From the NCBI GenBank assembly GCA_018873245.2, contig JAEMBT020000008.1:10949172-11013171 (forward strand): a stretch of 64,000 nucleotides of DNA, written 5' to 3'. The translations under genes and the position numbers were made by a program. The first letter of the stretch is position 1, and every line of letters begins with the position of its first letter. A model generated the notes under the pieces. The model was given only the letters and a program-made list of their open reading frames with translations. It did no database searches and was not told the DNA's origin. Shown in pieces: positions 37,209 to 48,225 of this stretch. This stretch comes from Archegozetes longisetosus. Lineage: Eukaryota; Arthropoda; Arachnida; Sarcoptiformes; Trhypochthoniidae.

Positions 37209-39297
37209 TCAATATTTTGAAGCAGCTAATGCCATATTTTGCCCATGCTCTCTATTCTGTAACATTAATTCTTCCTCGGTGAATGGAGTATCGAGAGGAA
37301 TTACAAAATCAACATCGTCATCTTCATCATCACTGTTATCAACTTCATCATATTCTTCGCATATTTTCTGATACACTCTTAAGAGAGCATCTTTACGCCC
37401 GCTCAATTGCCATGAGCTTTTGCATATTGTCTTTACAAAACCTATTGCGCGATTTACTGTGAATGTTTCCTTGTAAGAAAAACTTTTTCAATTGATGCAC
37501 TTGAGGCCGGAATTGAGAGAGGTTTTATGGCAATTGAGGCGCGGATTCTATGACTTTCAAAATTTCTAAATCTTTTCCAACACTTTGATGGGCTAATTAA
37601 TACTTTGCATTCCAAACAATATTTCTTACCCAAATAGTCTTTCTCGCATTTGATAATTATTAAGACTTTTAGAGAGGTATTCAATATTATGTTCATTCTT
37701 GAAATTTATTTCTGCATATTTCGGTAAAAAATTGAGAGCTCCTGTCATTTCCTCTTCCGTGAGTCTACTTTCCCGACAACGTGTTTCTAACATGTTTGCT
37801 AATAAATGGGCATCACTAATAAACTTTCCATCATAGTGATTCTTAATAAGGCTATAGGTTCGTTTTTGTTTGATATTTTTTAATTTGCATGCATTGAGCA
37901 TATCTTCACTAAAAGCCATTTTAATTTTCCTGAAGACTTCTGGAACATCAGATATTATATCATTATCTGATTAAACCTTTGCAATTCCCTCAATTATGTG
38001 TTTTATTAGCCCCGTTGTTTTATTAAGGCCAACCCAGAACACTTCATTATATAAAATGCGTTTTTCGCTTACATTATTTAATTCTCCCTTTAATGTCAAT
38101 CTTTGCAATAAATGCTTTGAGCGTTATAATTTTTCTAACATTTCACGAATTCTATTCCACCTTGTAATTGATGGCAAGAAATGGATCGCCTGTCTTACCA
38201 TTCGGTTATTATTCTTCTCCTCTTCAATATATTTTTGCCATTCGTCGATAAATTTTCCCATTTCAATTTTTGATTTCTTAAACTCAATTATGATTTCTTT
38301 CACCTTTGACAAAATTTCATTTACCGTCGGTAATTTGCATATATTATTGATCAGATGGCTTAGTGTATGAGCTGCACATCGTATTGATAAAACAAATGGA
38401 TACGACTCTTGAACTAGTTGGTGTGATTTCATCATTTTGCACGCATTGTAAGTGATAATTGCGGAAGCCTTTGATGAACCGATTTCCGCTATCAATGACT
38501 TTGCTAAGTTTGTATAACTTCGGGCCGTCATGTGAGGTCCACCAGTTTCTATTATCTTATATAAAATCGGCGATGGAATGCATGGTATTACAGTTGTTAC
38601 AAGAACATTACGGATATTTTCCCATCCATCGATAACAATTAAAATATCATCACTTTATTTATAAGTTCGAGATTCAACTTCTTAGTTTGCTCATAAACTT
38701 TGTTAAGCAGAAACTCTGACAGTTCTACTCTGCTCAATAATCAGAACTCAATTCCTAATTGCTCGAAAAATTGCTTTAAATATTGATTCTCAATGAATAA
38801 AAATGGCACATGTGACGTGAACATTGCTTTAGCAGACAAATATTTTAAGTCTTGCAGTTTGCCGCGTATAATGAGGTTTCCATAATTGAATAGATTTCCT
38901 TGAGAACAACTTTAAACAGATGACGTCTGTGATAATGGTCTTAATGTGGGAGACAATGGTAATTCATCGGTATTTTCAATTTCAATTATTTCTGATCCTT
39001 ATTCATCATCACTTGATGGCATGAGCTCCATATTAATATGCCTTAGCCTCTTAAGTGGTATGCCGGGACTTTTCGCGAGCTCGATTCTTGACTGCCACTA
39101 CGGGACAATTGATTTTCGAATATTCCACGAACATGCTTCGGCACCGGTCCTTTACATAATTTTGTTGTATGATTTATACATTTCGTCGAATGTCGAAGTT
39201 GTGTTTTATTACAATATTTGCATTTTATTTTTCTACCATCATCTGCAACATCCCAATATTTCGGAATTAAACATTTTTTTGACACAATTAAACGCAA
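37209..39297 (-). pseudogene. Decayed hAT transposase gene with BED zinc finger
   Basis: Reading down the minus strand: a BED-type zinc finger (39297-39043; KYWDVADDGRKIKCKYCNKT with the later His pair); the DGW region (near 38625); the core around 38531-38124 (ITYNACKMMKS, IRCAAHTLSHL, LPSITRWNR); a middle segment (37919-37626; DAHLLANMLETRCRE); the C-terminal dimerisation motif LSIPASSASIEKVF (37530-37480 region); and an acidic tail ending at 37209. The catalytic TDNA site reads TYNA, so the Asp is lost, and the gene is broken into at least four frames. Terminal repeats and the 8-bp duplication were not found. This is a plain DNA transposon remnant, sitting between host genes. Confidence 0.85.
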
Positions 39298-39539
39298 ATA
39301 TAATATGACTTAATAGCTAGTTTGAAATACATTAATCATACTTGCGATTGCGCGCAACTAGTTCCTTTCGTTAAAACCTTCACGACGATATATCACTCGA
39401 TAGAGTGGATCCTACTTTTTTCTCGCCTTCAGATTCGTCCTGGACTTTCAGGGCATTTAGGGCATCTACAGGACATCTGCCCTTGTGCCAACTTTGGTTG
39501 TATCAATTTGGTTTCTGTTTTTGATACGAAATAAATTAA

Positions 39540-41160
39540 AATCGTAAATGTGACAATTTTCAAACGCCGTATAGATCCATAAGAGGTATGTTAAGTTATG
39601 CCATAAAGTTCATTTTCAGCCCATATATATTATTTGATTCTATCGCGAATCTCTTATATTATGTGGACAATACTTTGAGATAAGAATTATAGTAACTATA
39701 GTAGCATAATATGCTCATCACTTAGTGCCGCTTCTAACGTAAGGTCTTCTATGATATAGATGACAATTTTTTCGATAGTAGAATGAGAATAACAATACAT
39801 TATTTGAGGATGCACTCAAAACTTCTGGAATTAATAGATAAGTTATAACAACTTAATGATAGCTATTTAATCATTAAAATCATGTGACAGTTGAACCTAA
39901 CTTTATTGGAAACTAAATATTTTCTTTATATCATTGGCTTACTTGGACATTTATGGCGCTCAGATTTTTACCATATTATTTTTAGGTTTTCCAATATTCT
40001 GACCTGATTTTCATGAAAAAATTGGTATTCAATTCAACTGTATAAAAAATTCAATTATCTTATCAGTATAACAATTTTCTTTATTTGTTTATACGTTATA
40101 TGCTCAAATTTACTATAAATACTCTTTAATAATAATTCTGAACTTTATGAATGAGTCAAATAATCGAATCTCAAATTCTTTTTACCAAACTCTTTGGTTT
40201 TATTCGATACGTTTCTTAATTAATTACCAGAAAATTAAGAGAGAAAATTACGTGCAGATACGGTTGCCAAGTCTGGGAAATTCGAAAGGTGCAGAAAGAA
40301 TTAGGGCAAATTTTTGAATGGAGGGAAGAGTCAAGACTAATTTCTGAAAAATTTTTTATTATAAATTCAGTTTATCTTCATTTGAAGTATTTTTTGTTTT
40401 TTAAACATCCTTCATAATTATTTTTAAAGAATAAGAATATCTAACTCAAAAGAGGTATTTTCGTACTAAAATTCACTATCAAACTAAACAATAAGCATAA
40501 ATACTAAAATAGATTTTTCATTTGTCAAAGAAATTTTGTTGATTAAGTATGAAATTTTTAATGAATATTGCTAATGAAATAGGCAATAAGCATAAACACT
40601 ACAATAGATTAGAATGAAAATTTTTATACGAAAATTGATAGAAGCATATTGAATTAATTCTTGTCCTTTTGAACACTTGGTGTTAAAATTAAACTTCAAA
40701 ATGATTTGCGATCTCTGATAAAGATTGAAATAAATTTGTTTAGGAAAATTATTTTTGATCTTAAGATTAAAATTTCTTTCCAGCTTCAAATTTTCTCATA
40801 AAAGTGGAAAATGACCTCCACTCTAACCTCAATGGTGGATAGTTGAGAAAGTTGCAAAAACGTGGAGACTCTACCTGAAAATTGAAGGTCTGCAACGGCA
40901 GATACAGATAAAATTTTAGGGATGTCACATAAATATTGATTCTCAACGCTAACTTCAATAAAGTTTGCAAATTGTAACTTAAGTGAATTAATTGAAATTT
41001 TCACTGAAGTAAAGCTTGAAAAAATATAACGGAGATCATATATTTAAGAAATTTTTTACAATAAACGAAGTTATGCTAAAAAATAAATAAATAACCAAAA
41101 AATATTCCGTTTATACTATAAACAATAAGAAAAAACCTAAACCGATTGCATTCATCTTAT
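39540..41160. other. Gene-free AT-rich stretch
   Basis: No domain-bearing frame is found. A 26-bp direct repeat (AATAAGCATAAATACTAAAA and a variant) occurs near 40490 and 40586. Frames of 67-72 codons at 40571-41004 overlap each other and show no family features. Confidence 0.5.
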
Positions 41161-41206
41161 AACTAAGTTAATGTTATCAAGTTCTCTTTCCATTAGACTT
41201 CAGACC

Positions 41207-41744
41207 CTACAGACGTGGACACGAATGCTTGCGAACAGTCCCTGCAATTACTCGTAGAAAGGCTTCTTCAACATCAGTTCCATTCTTCGCTGATACTTCA
41301 ATAAATGGTACACCTATTAAACCAAAATATCTATATTCAAGTTCTATGGACTAACTCATATTTACCACAAAGTTTAGAGAAGTAGAGAGCACTCAAATAG
41401 TCGACACTTTTATTCTCAGTTTTATCGCATTTATTCCCAACTATTAGCCTATTGACGTGACTGGGCGAGAGCCTTTTGACTTCTTGTAACCAACGATTTA
41501 AATTCTTGAATGACTTCCAATTCATGACATCGTACACAAACATTATTCCGTCGGCATCTTTGAAGTTTCGACGAACCCTCCACTGGTGACAATTGTCCCA
41601 AATTTCTAAGTCTATTATTTTGCCTCTCAATTCAATTATACGACATCGGGAGTCGTTTATAGTAGAAACATAAGAATCAGTATAAGTATTATCCACAAAA
41701 CGTAATAATAGACTTGTTTTGCCAACCCCTGAATCGCCGATCAT
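41207..41744 (-). CDS. Divergent Rab-like small GTPase
   Basis: Ras-superfamily GTPase, closest in style to Rab1-type vesicle-traffic regulators. Two exons: 41744-41366 and 41313-41207, split by a 52-bp GT-AG intron (41365-41314, phase 1), giving 161 residues from the first visible Met. Seen: P-loop GDSGVGKT (3-10), a Thr in STI (28), NKCD (104-107) and the SAK motif (134-136). Odd points: the G3/switch-II motif is WDNCHQ instead of WDTAGQ, so the conserved Gly is gone, and the IGVDF effector signature is replaced. The C-terminus ends SCPRL, with a single Cys four from the end rather than a Rab double Cys. The frame is open upstream (NKFKLL before the Met, the usual Rab lead-in), so a 5' exon with the true start is probably missing. 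It may be a fast-evolving paralogue or an early pseudogene. Confidence 0.8.
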
Positions 41745-42310
41745 TAGTAGTTTAAACTTATTACCCCTTTTAAAGTTTAAAAAATCTTTACAAATTTTAC
41801 ACTTTAAAAGCTCGAAAGGCTTCTATTTTGTGTATAACTTTATAATGGATTGATTAAATAACAAGGTATGAAAGTGCATTTAAATCAGTCATTTACCTCG
41901 TTCTTTTTATAAACGGTTTAACAACTGATAATTAAGATTAGGAAATATTATAAAATACAACCTCCAATAATGTTGAAAATATTAGTATTAGAATATGGAT
42001 TTATCCGAATTAATAAATATTATTTATCGAAATATTAATTCTGGTAAATCCATAGCTAAATACTAATAATTTAACACTATTATGATTTGTATTTTATAAT
42101 ATTTTCTAACCTTACTGATAATTTATAGCTAAATTTTCAGGGTTTACTCAAAAAGAATTAGGAAATCTTTACTTAGTATTAAATGTGAAACCACTCGCCG
42201 ATGCAATTGAATGCCTTGCTTGGAGGAGAGCAATAGAGCTGGTCGTCGGTTCTGAAAGTGTTTTGTCGTAGTAAATTGACAATAAATTGCAGAAAATTTT
42301 CAGTCTTTAC

Positions 42311-42899
42311 CTGAGCATTGAAATGAACTCGGCAAAAGTTTTTGCTTCAAAATATTTATTTCAACATTTTTTGCCTCGATAATTTTCTGTAAATCCAAAA
42401 CTTTCTTCTCATATTCAGACTCTCTTTCCCTGGTTCTCAACAATTCCTCGTTTTGCATATCTATGATAGTCTTCAAGAATTGGACACAACTATGGCTCTG
42501 AGCTTCAGTTTGAGTGACCAGAGCATTACATCCTTTTTCGCACAAGTATCTCAAGTTAGGATTGAATTCACATCTATTTTGATGATTTTCCAAGTCTTCA
42601 ATTTTACAAATACTTTGACATCCATTCGACTCAAACTCGCATCTGAGCTCAAGTTTTGCGTAAAAGTTACGGAAAAATCTGGAGGGTTCGCATAAATGAT
42701 AAACCTTTAGTGATTTTCTATCTACGGGACATGTTAACTCCTTTTCAAGCCATTCATTAATACATATCTTACAAAAAACATGTTCGCATTGAGAAACAAC
42801 AGGGTCTTCGACAATATCTCGGCATATCGAGCACCGAAACTCTTCATCAATACTACCAACAAAGCGATTTTCGTCTAGACCCATTTTTAAACGTCTCAA
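42311..42899 (-). CDS. NRDP1/RNF41-like RING finger protein, second copy
   Basis: Paralogue of the RING gene at 35.4-36.0 kb, on the same strand. The RING residues are Cys23, Cys26, Cys38, His40, Cys43, Cys46, Cys57 and Asp60, followed by the same Cys/His zinc region (about 86-136) and a long coiled coil (about 140-192). Likely initiator: the Met before GLDENRF (42884). The frame runs to a stop at 42300, but CAG/GTAAAG at 42311/42310 is a good donor in the same phase (1) and after the same Cys-Ser as in the first copy. Both therefore probably have at least one further 3' exon, which I could not identify. Role inferred: E3 ubiquitin ligase; substrate unknown. The pair brackets a mariner palindrome, a hAT remnant and the Rab-like gene. 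Confidence 0.75.
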
Positions 42900-43316
42900 A
42901 TGGAATTAAAATAGAGTAATATTTTACCCACCTGTAATTAACACGTTAACTTAAAAATCGATTAATAATTTCCAATATCAACTTTATGATTCAACAATTG
43001 AGTAGAAACAAGTTTCTAATGATAAGTGCAATTAAAATGAATAAAAGTTGACTAATAATGAACTAAAAGAGGTTAAAGAATCTTATCAGAAAAACAATTA
43101 AGTCATTAGATGGCACAATATTGAGTAAATGATTATGATTTTATATTCTTTATAAACATTTTTATGTAAATTCCAAAATATTTTATAAGAGAAATGAGGT
43201 GATATTTGAAGTGCTTAAAAATGAATTCATTGAGAAATAGAAATTTTATGCCTGTTTATTATTGAAAACTTAAACTTTGAACTTAAAATTATAAGAACAT
43301 TTAGAATATGAAACCA

Positions 43317-43321
<5 letters not shown>

Positions 43322-43359
<38 letters not shown>
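43322..43359. repeat. (GA)n microsatellite
   Basis: About 19 uninterrupted GA units. Confidence 0.95.
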
Positions 43360-43362
<3 letters not shown>

Positions 43363-43482
43363 GGAAGAGTTTACAGTACATTAAGTTCATATTTAGATCA
43401 TTAAAAGATTTAGTAATAACTTACAAGTTAAGTATTGAACTTGACTCATAGACATCGGCTTAAATTTTAAAGCCTTTAGATA

Positions 43483-43941
43483 GCACTAGACTTACCATCT
43501 ATTCTTCGCTTGAATCCTTACAAAATATCCCACAGAGGGTATTCATGTAATTTTTTGGAATGTTTCTTTAGTTGATATCTATCAGTAATCAATTACATCA
43601 TTTAATCGGCGAATATTTATTGTTATTAAATCTACTAAAACGCGATTATTTTTGCTTAGTTTAAAAATTCAAGATAGCACAAAATAAAGTGCAAACTCTA
43701 ATCAGGAATTCTTTATAAACAAATTTTAACAAAGAGTTATTCAAAAGTTTGTTCTTTATAAGTGATGCACCATTGAACAACAACCTAAACAAAACAGATA
43801 ATTGTTATTTTAATTTTTTACCCTCATTAAATATCAAATGTTTTGTTTTCATTTCATTTCTATTCATGGATCCTGTACAATTACTGTCTTTCAATTCCTG
43901 TATGTACACATGTACACTGAGCGCAATCCTGTATAATACAG
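43483..43941. repeat. Dispersed 450-bp repeat, copy 1
   Basis: Repeated in the same orientation at 47422-47881, at roughly 80 percent identity. Both copies end in a small hairpin, CCTGTATAATACAGG, after TACACTGAGCGCAAT. No terminal inverted repeats or coding were recognised; the class is unknown. The MULE remnant begins just after this copy. Confidence 0.7.
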
Positions 43942-43956
43942 GAAGATCCGGTTCAA

Positions 43957-44150
43957 TGACACTTATTCGTCAGACACTTGTTCGTCTACATTTGTTCGTC
44001 TGGGACACTTATTCGTCGAATACTTGTTCGTCGGACATTTGTTCGTCTAAGACATTGTTCGTCTAAGACAATTGTTCGTCTAAGACATTTTTTCGTCCAA
44101 TACATCTGTTCGTCCAATACATCTGTTCGTCCAATACATTTGTTGTTCCA
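43957..44150 (+). repeat. Tandem array of TTCGTC units
   Basis: Eleven copies of TTCGTC spaced about 14-18 bp, in units such as TTGTTCGTCTAAGACA. It forms the left terminus of the MULE remnant and probably held transposase-binding sites. Confidence 0.85.
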
Positions 44151-44333
44151 TTCAACCATTCGATCTACCGACCATTCGACCTAATAAGATATTTACTCCC
44201 AATATTTCTGTAATTCTACCACTTCACTGCTAAACAGCAAAACAGAAGACAACTGAGGACGTCGTCTTTCATCAAGATTGTAAGTATTATATTCATTTCC
44301 ATCTACTTTTTTCTATTTATAGATCATCAAGAC

Positions 44334-44600
44334 TTGATCCATCGAGATCTCAAAATGCCACTGGAATTTGTGAAGAGTACCAAAGGTAAGGATCGACTTG
44401 TTCACGATGAATACATTTTCAACAAGGATTATACTAAATCAGGTAAGACCTACTGTAAATGTATAAAATATATTGAGAATTGTAAAGGGCGCGCATACGG
44501 ACGGCGAAAGGGTGATTCATCACTCTGATGATCACAACCATGTCCCACAAGCGGCAAGAATCGATGCAAAGAAATTTCATTTCACTTGTGTTGTATCAAG
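44334..44600 (+). pseudogene. FLYWCH zinc-finger fragment
   Basis: The frame begins near LEFVKSTKGKDRLVHDEYIF and continues GKTYCKCIKYIENCKGRA, matching the FLYWCH pattern (a Cys stands where Trp is usual in the YWxC step). A frameshift follows; the other frame continues with DDHNHVPQAARIDAKKF, the usual His-x-His end. Single domain, no transposase core. Confidence 0.6.
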
Positions 44601-44690
44601 GATAAATATATTTTCAGATGAACAATCATCCTGAAAGTGTCTTAGACAAACAAATGTCTTAGACGAACAAATGTCAGACGAACAAATATC

Positions 44691-45339
44691 CTGATACCTA
44701 TATCATTATCTGAACTCGAAGGCATTGAACTTAAGATCGATTGTTTTAACCTCTTTACCGACGGTTTTATCAGTCAAAAGCAAGGCCAACTTCACGTGAT
44801 TTACCCGAATTAAAATGTTCTCAAAGAGTGTCACCAATTCAGCCAATCCATTTATAGTAAACTCACTTCAAAAATTATAAAAAGTTTAATCCAATTTCTT
44901 TCTATTAATATTTGTCATATTACAAAATAATATTCAAGTTTGATCTGGCTTCAAGAAAATCAGTTCCAATATAAGTTTTACTTTATTTTATTCAATCTCA
45001 TAACTCATTAATAATTTTGTTAAGCACCAAAAGCTACTGATCAAAGGATTTTAATTCAAAATCTTGAGCTATCTTATTATTGATACATTTATAGGTTTTT
45101 TCTTGTACTTTGAATCCTTACAGTATGCATAGACAGTTAACTAGATTTGAAGCAATGAGTAAAAGCTCATGTCTTTGTTTTGATAGTCAAATAATGTTTT
45201 TAAAGACAGAACTTATTTTATAGAGAATTACATTCCAAATATCGTGCTATTCATTATTGATGCAATCAAAAATGGAATTGAAACATTATCTATTGAGAAA
45301 CCGTTGAGTACATTCACTAGAAAAAATAAATGATAGCTT
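44691..45339. other. Gene-free stretch
   Basis: Nothing recognised apart from AT-rich sequence. Confidence 0.5.
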
Positions 45340-45404
45340 GAAATATAGGGTCTGGTACGGTTTATCGACACGATCAGTATTTAGACAGCTGGCTTATCAA
45401 CAAC

Positions 45405-46390
45405 TATGGTGATCATCCGTCCCGTTTTTGACAGGAAAGTCCTGTCTTTTTAAAGATAAAAGACAGAAATCCTGTCAGACCAAAAAACCCTCGACAGGAA
45501 AATTAATTGTCCCATTTTTCAACTTTCATTTGGAAAAATACTTAGAAATTTAAACATTGAATTTAATTTACAAATGATAAGGCATTAAGAAACTCAGTTT
45601 AACGTTTTGAACATCTGTGGTTTAAAACCAAAAGTTATAGAATTAATCTTTCTTCCTTGACTTATATCTGATACAAATCAGTATTTCTTACTTTTGAATA
45701 ACTTTTGAAAGATGGCATTTCCAACAAAAACTATACCTTTGAAATCAACTATGACTAATAATTTTCAATGCTTTAATATTGGAATGCATTGTTTGACTAT
45801 GGTTGCCAGATGTCCTTTTTTCTATAGGATTGTCCTCGAATTTAGTAAATTTTCCTCTGTCCTCTTGTAAATGAAAAAAGGACGCAAATGTCCTTGAGTT
45901 GCAGATATTGTTTCACAAATATTTTAAGATAATTGAAGTTGTTTTAGTAATTCCAATAGGAAATGATTTCGTCGAGACTTTTTAGCATAATGAAAAATTT
46001 ATGGTGGGTGAAAGAAATAGATTATCAGTTGAACAAGTCAAAGCTGAAATTTGTACAAAAGTTAACTTTTCTGTCTTGTGAATCGTTTTATGAATATGTA
46101 AAAACAAACGTTCTAATTATTAAAGCAGCAAAGTCTACTCTGAAATATGATGTTCCTATAAGTTTATTGTAATTTTTTCAATTTTGTGAAATAAATTATA
46201 TTTAATTCAATATTTCAATAATTAATCTTGTCCTCGAGTTTGAGTTTTGAAATCTGGCAACCGTATGTTTGACACATAAATACAGTGTTTGTAATGATTA
46301 ATAAAAGCTGCATTTTCTTTTTAAACATGTAAGGATTTCCCCTTTGATATTTTTGCTGTGTCATGAGACAACCCAGAGGTGGTCACCCTA
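45405..46390. mobile_element. hAT-type MITE (family C, copy 1), nested
   Basis: The ends are TATGGTGATCATCC and, from the right, TAGGGTGACCACCTCT. The flanking 8-mers are TCAACAAC (45397-45404) and TCGACAAC (46391-46398), identical at 7 of 8. Minus its own insert it is about 518 bp. It is an inverted-orientation relative of 62825-63341. The subterminal region carries repeated GACAGG/CCTGTC motifs. It sits inside the left arm of the outer palindrome. Confidence 0.85.
45798..46265 (+). mobile_element. 468-bp hAT element, innermost, with transposase tail
   Basis: The ends are TATGGTTGCCAGATG and, from the right, TACGGTTGCCAGATT. A perfect 8-bp duplication TGTTTGAC flanks it (45790-45797 and 46266-46273). 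An open frame at 45963-46172 (69 codons) includes FSIMKNLWWVKE and LSCESFYEYVKTN, matching the very C-terminal end of hAT transposases. The rest of the gene is deleted. It is the youngest layer of the nest. Confidence 0.85.
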
Positions 46391-46864
46391 TCGACAACCA
46401 GTTAATCAACAGTCCGTCTATCTATTCCTGACTCATCAACACGTGTCTGGCTCTGCTCACCAACAGTTTTTTTTTATATAATTCGTCAAATTTTCCATTT
46501 ATCTCGATTTTAATCGTTTCATTAGGTTAAGTTAGGTTGGGTTATGCAACAATGTCATTTATATTAGTTTAGCTTAGGTTAGGTTACGTTATGCTAGGTA
46601 ACGTTGTTATTTTCACTAGTCTAGGTTAGGTTAGTAAATTAATAAACATAACAACGTTACCTAACATAAGATAATCTAACCTAACTTAACCTGATAAAAC
46701 GATTGAAATCGGAATAAATGGAAAATTTGACGAATTATATAAAAAAGCTTGTCGGTGAACAAGTCATCGGTTAACAGAGCCAGACATGTGATGATAAGCC
46801 AGGAGTAGACAAACTGACAGTCGATTAACTGATTGTCGATAAACCGTACCAGACCCGAAATATA

Positions 46865-47421
46865 TACTTTCACGTATAGCTCGTGTGTGTGCTATGCTCT
46901 AACGAGATGTGTTTTACAGCAAAGGTTGTATTACCTTCAACTCTCAGTTAATCATTTCTAATGACTGTACACATAGTATTCTTCGAACTATAATAAATAC
47001 AAGAGATGTCGAAAAAACCGGCTCCAATGACGAATAGAGACACATAATCTAAGTTTGGTTTTGAACTCTAGTCATTCATTTCACACACTTTATTGTGTCG
47101 CATGTAATAATTATTGAATAATTGAACATTCTGGAGGTCTCTACACGCTTTATCTGGTGGCGAGTTTTATCTCATATATTTGTGTAATCAAAACCTTAGT
47201 TTCTGAACAGTCTAACAATTAAACACTCCTGAAGATTGCACTCCATGGGAATATATTTATAGTTATTCTATGGGTAATTGTAATGACTGTTGAAATCTAT
47301 AGTAAATGTAGTGATTTTCGAGCTATTATGAAGTGTTAGTAAGTAATTTGAATTTTTATCTCATTAGATAGAAAGTAGAATGAATTTATGCTAAATGATA
47401 CGGCTGTTGTGATTACGTCCA
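46865..47421. other. Gene-free stretch
   Basis: No coding or repeat structure recognised. Confidence 0.5.
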
Positions 47422-47881
47422 GCATTCGACTAGATTTGCCGCTCATTCACCGCTTGATTCATGTACAAAATATATCACAGGGTACTCTTATATATTCTTT
47501 AGTTGATATCTATCGGTAATTAATTACATCACCTAATTGATAAATACTTATTATTAAGTCTACTAAAACACAACTATTATAGCTTAGTTTAAAAATTTCA
47601 AGACAGCATAAAATAGTGTGCAAACTTTAATCAGGAGTTTTTGTTATAAACAAATATTAACAGAAAATTATTCAAAATTTTGTTCTTTATAAGTGATGCA
47701 CTATCGACACTAATAATCTAAACGGAACAAATGATTATTATTTTAATTTTACTATTCTAATTAAATATCAAATGTTTTGTTCTAATTTTATTTCCATACA
47801 TGAATCCTTTACAATTGCTAATTTTCTCAATTCCTGTCTGTACACTTGTACACTGAGCGCAATCCTGTATAATACAGGAAA
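47422..47881. repeat. Dispersed 450-bp repeat, copy 2
   Basis: Direct copy of 43483-43941, ending in the same CCTGTATAATACAGG hairpin. Flanks differ after a few bases. Confidence 0.7.
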
Positions 47882-48221
47882 TCCTTTACAGGTGGTAGGT
47901 CTATATTTGACTCATCTACAATACGGTTCTGGAGCTTATAGTGTACACTTAAAGGATCATCTCAGATAACAATTTTTATCTTTGATTTAAATGAAATTTT
48001 ACTTTTATTAGGCTTTAAAAATGACGTACAAATATATAAAAATATTAGTAAAATACATTAGGAAATTATATTATTACAATGTTTATGTTAGAAAATTATA
48101 ATTTTTTTCTAAATATTCCGTCTTATACATGTTTTATTAACTCTATTTAAATACACAGCACAACAACTACAAGTTTTTATATGTAGATATGTTAAATCAG
48201 ACATTATTTTATTATTTTACT
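47882..48221. other. Gene-free stretch
   Basis: AT-rich sequence between the dispersed repeat and the piggyBac composite; nothing recognised. Confidence 0.5.
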
Positions 48222-48225
48222 TTAA

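Larger units (their letters stand above)
43947..44690 (+). mobile_element. MULE (Mutator-like) remnant with tandem-repeat termini
   Basis: The left terminus is an array of TTCGTC-containing units. The right terminus (about 44636-44690) carries the same units inverted (GACGAACAAATGTC). Between them lies a FLYWCH zinc-finger fragment. FLYWCH domains are commonly joined to MULE transposases, and long array-like inverted termini are also typical. The catalytic domain is absent, so this is an internally deleted, non-autonomous copy. The ends are placed only to within about 10 bp. Confidence 0.6.
45348..46856. mobile_element. Outer palindromic transposon with 8-bp target duplication
   Basis: The ends are GGGTCTGGTACGGTTTATCG and its complement. 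The 8-mer GAAATATA flanks both (45340-45347 and 46857-46864). Without the nested insert it is about 520 bp, an inverted repeat with long arms whose inner parts carry GGTTA/GTTAGG-like tracts. An 8-bp duplication fits hAT or P-type elements. No coding of its own. It is the oldest layer of a three-level nest. Confidence 0.8.

Noticed and set aside
37996-39534. Plus-strand frames of 70-124 codons
   Set aside because: They are antisense to, or upstream of, the hAT transposase remnant and show no domains.
43483-47881. The two 450-bp direct repeats as long terminal repeats of one retroelement
   Set aside because: The 3.5 kb between them holds a MULE remnant and nested DNA transposons, with no recognisable gag, protease, reverse transcriptase or integrase, and their outer flanks share no clear short duplication.
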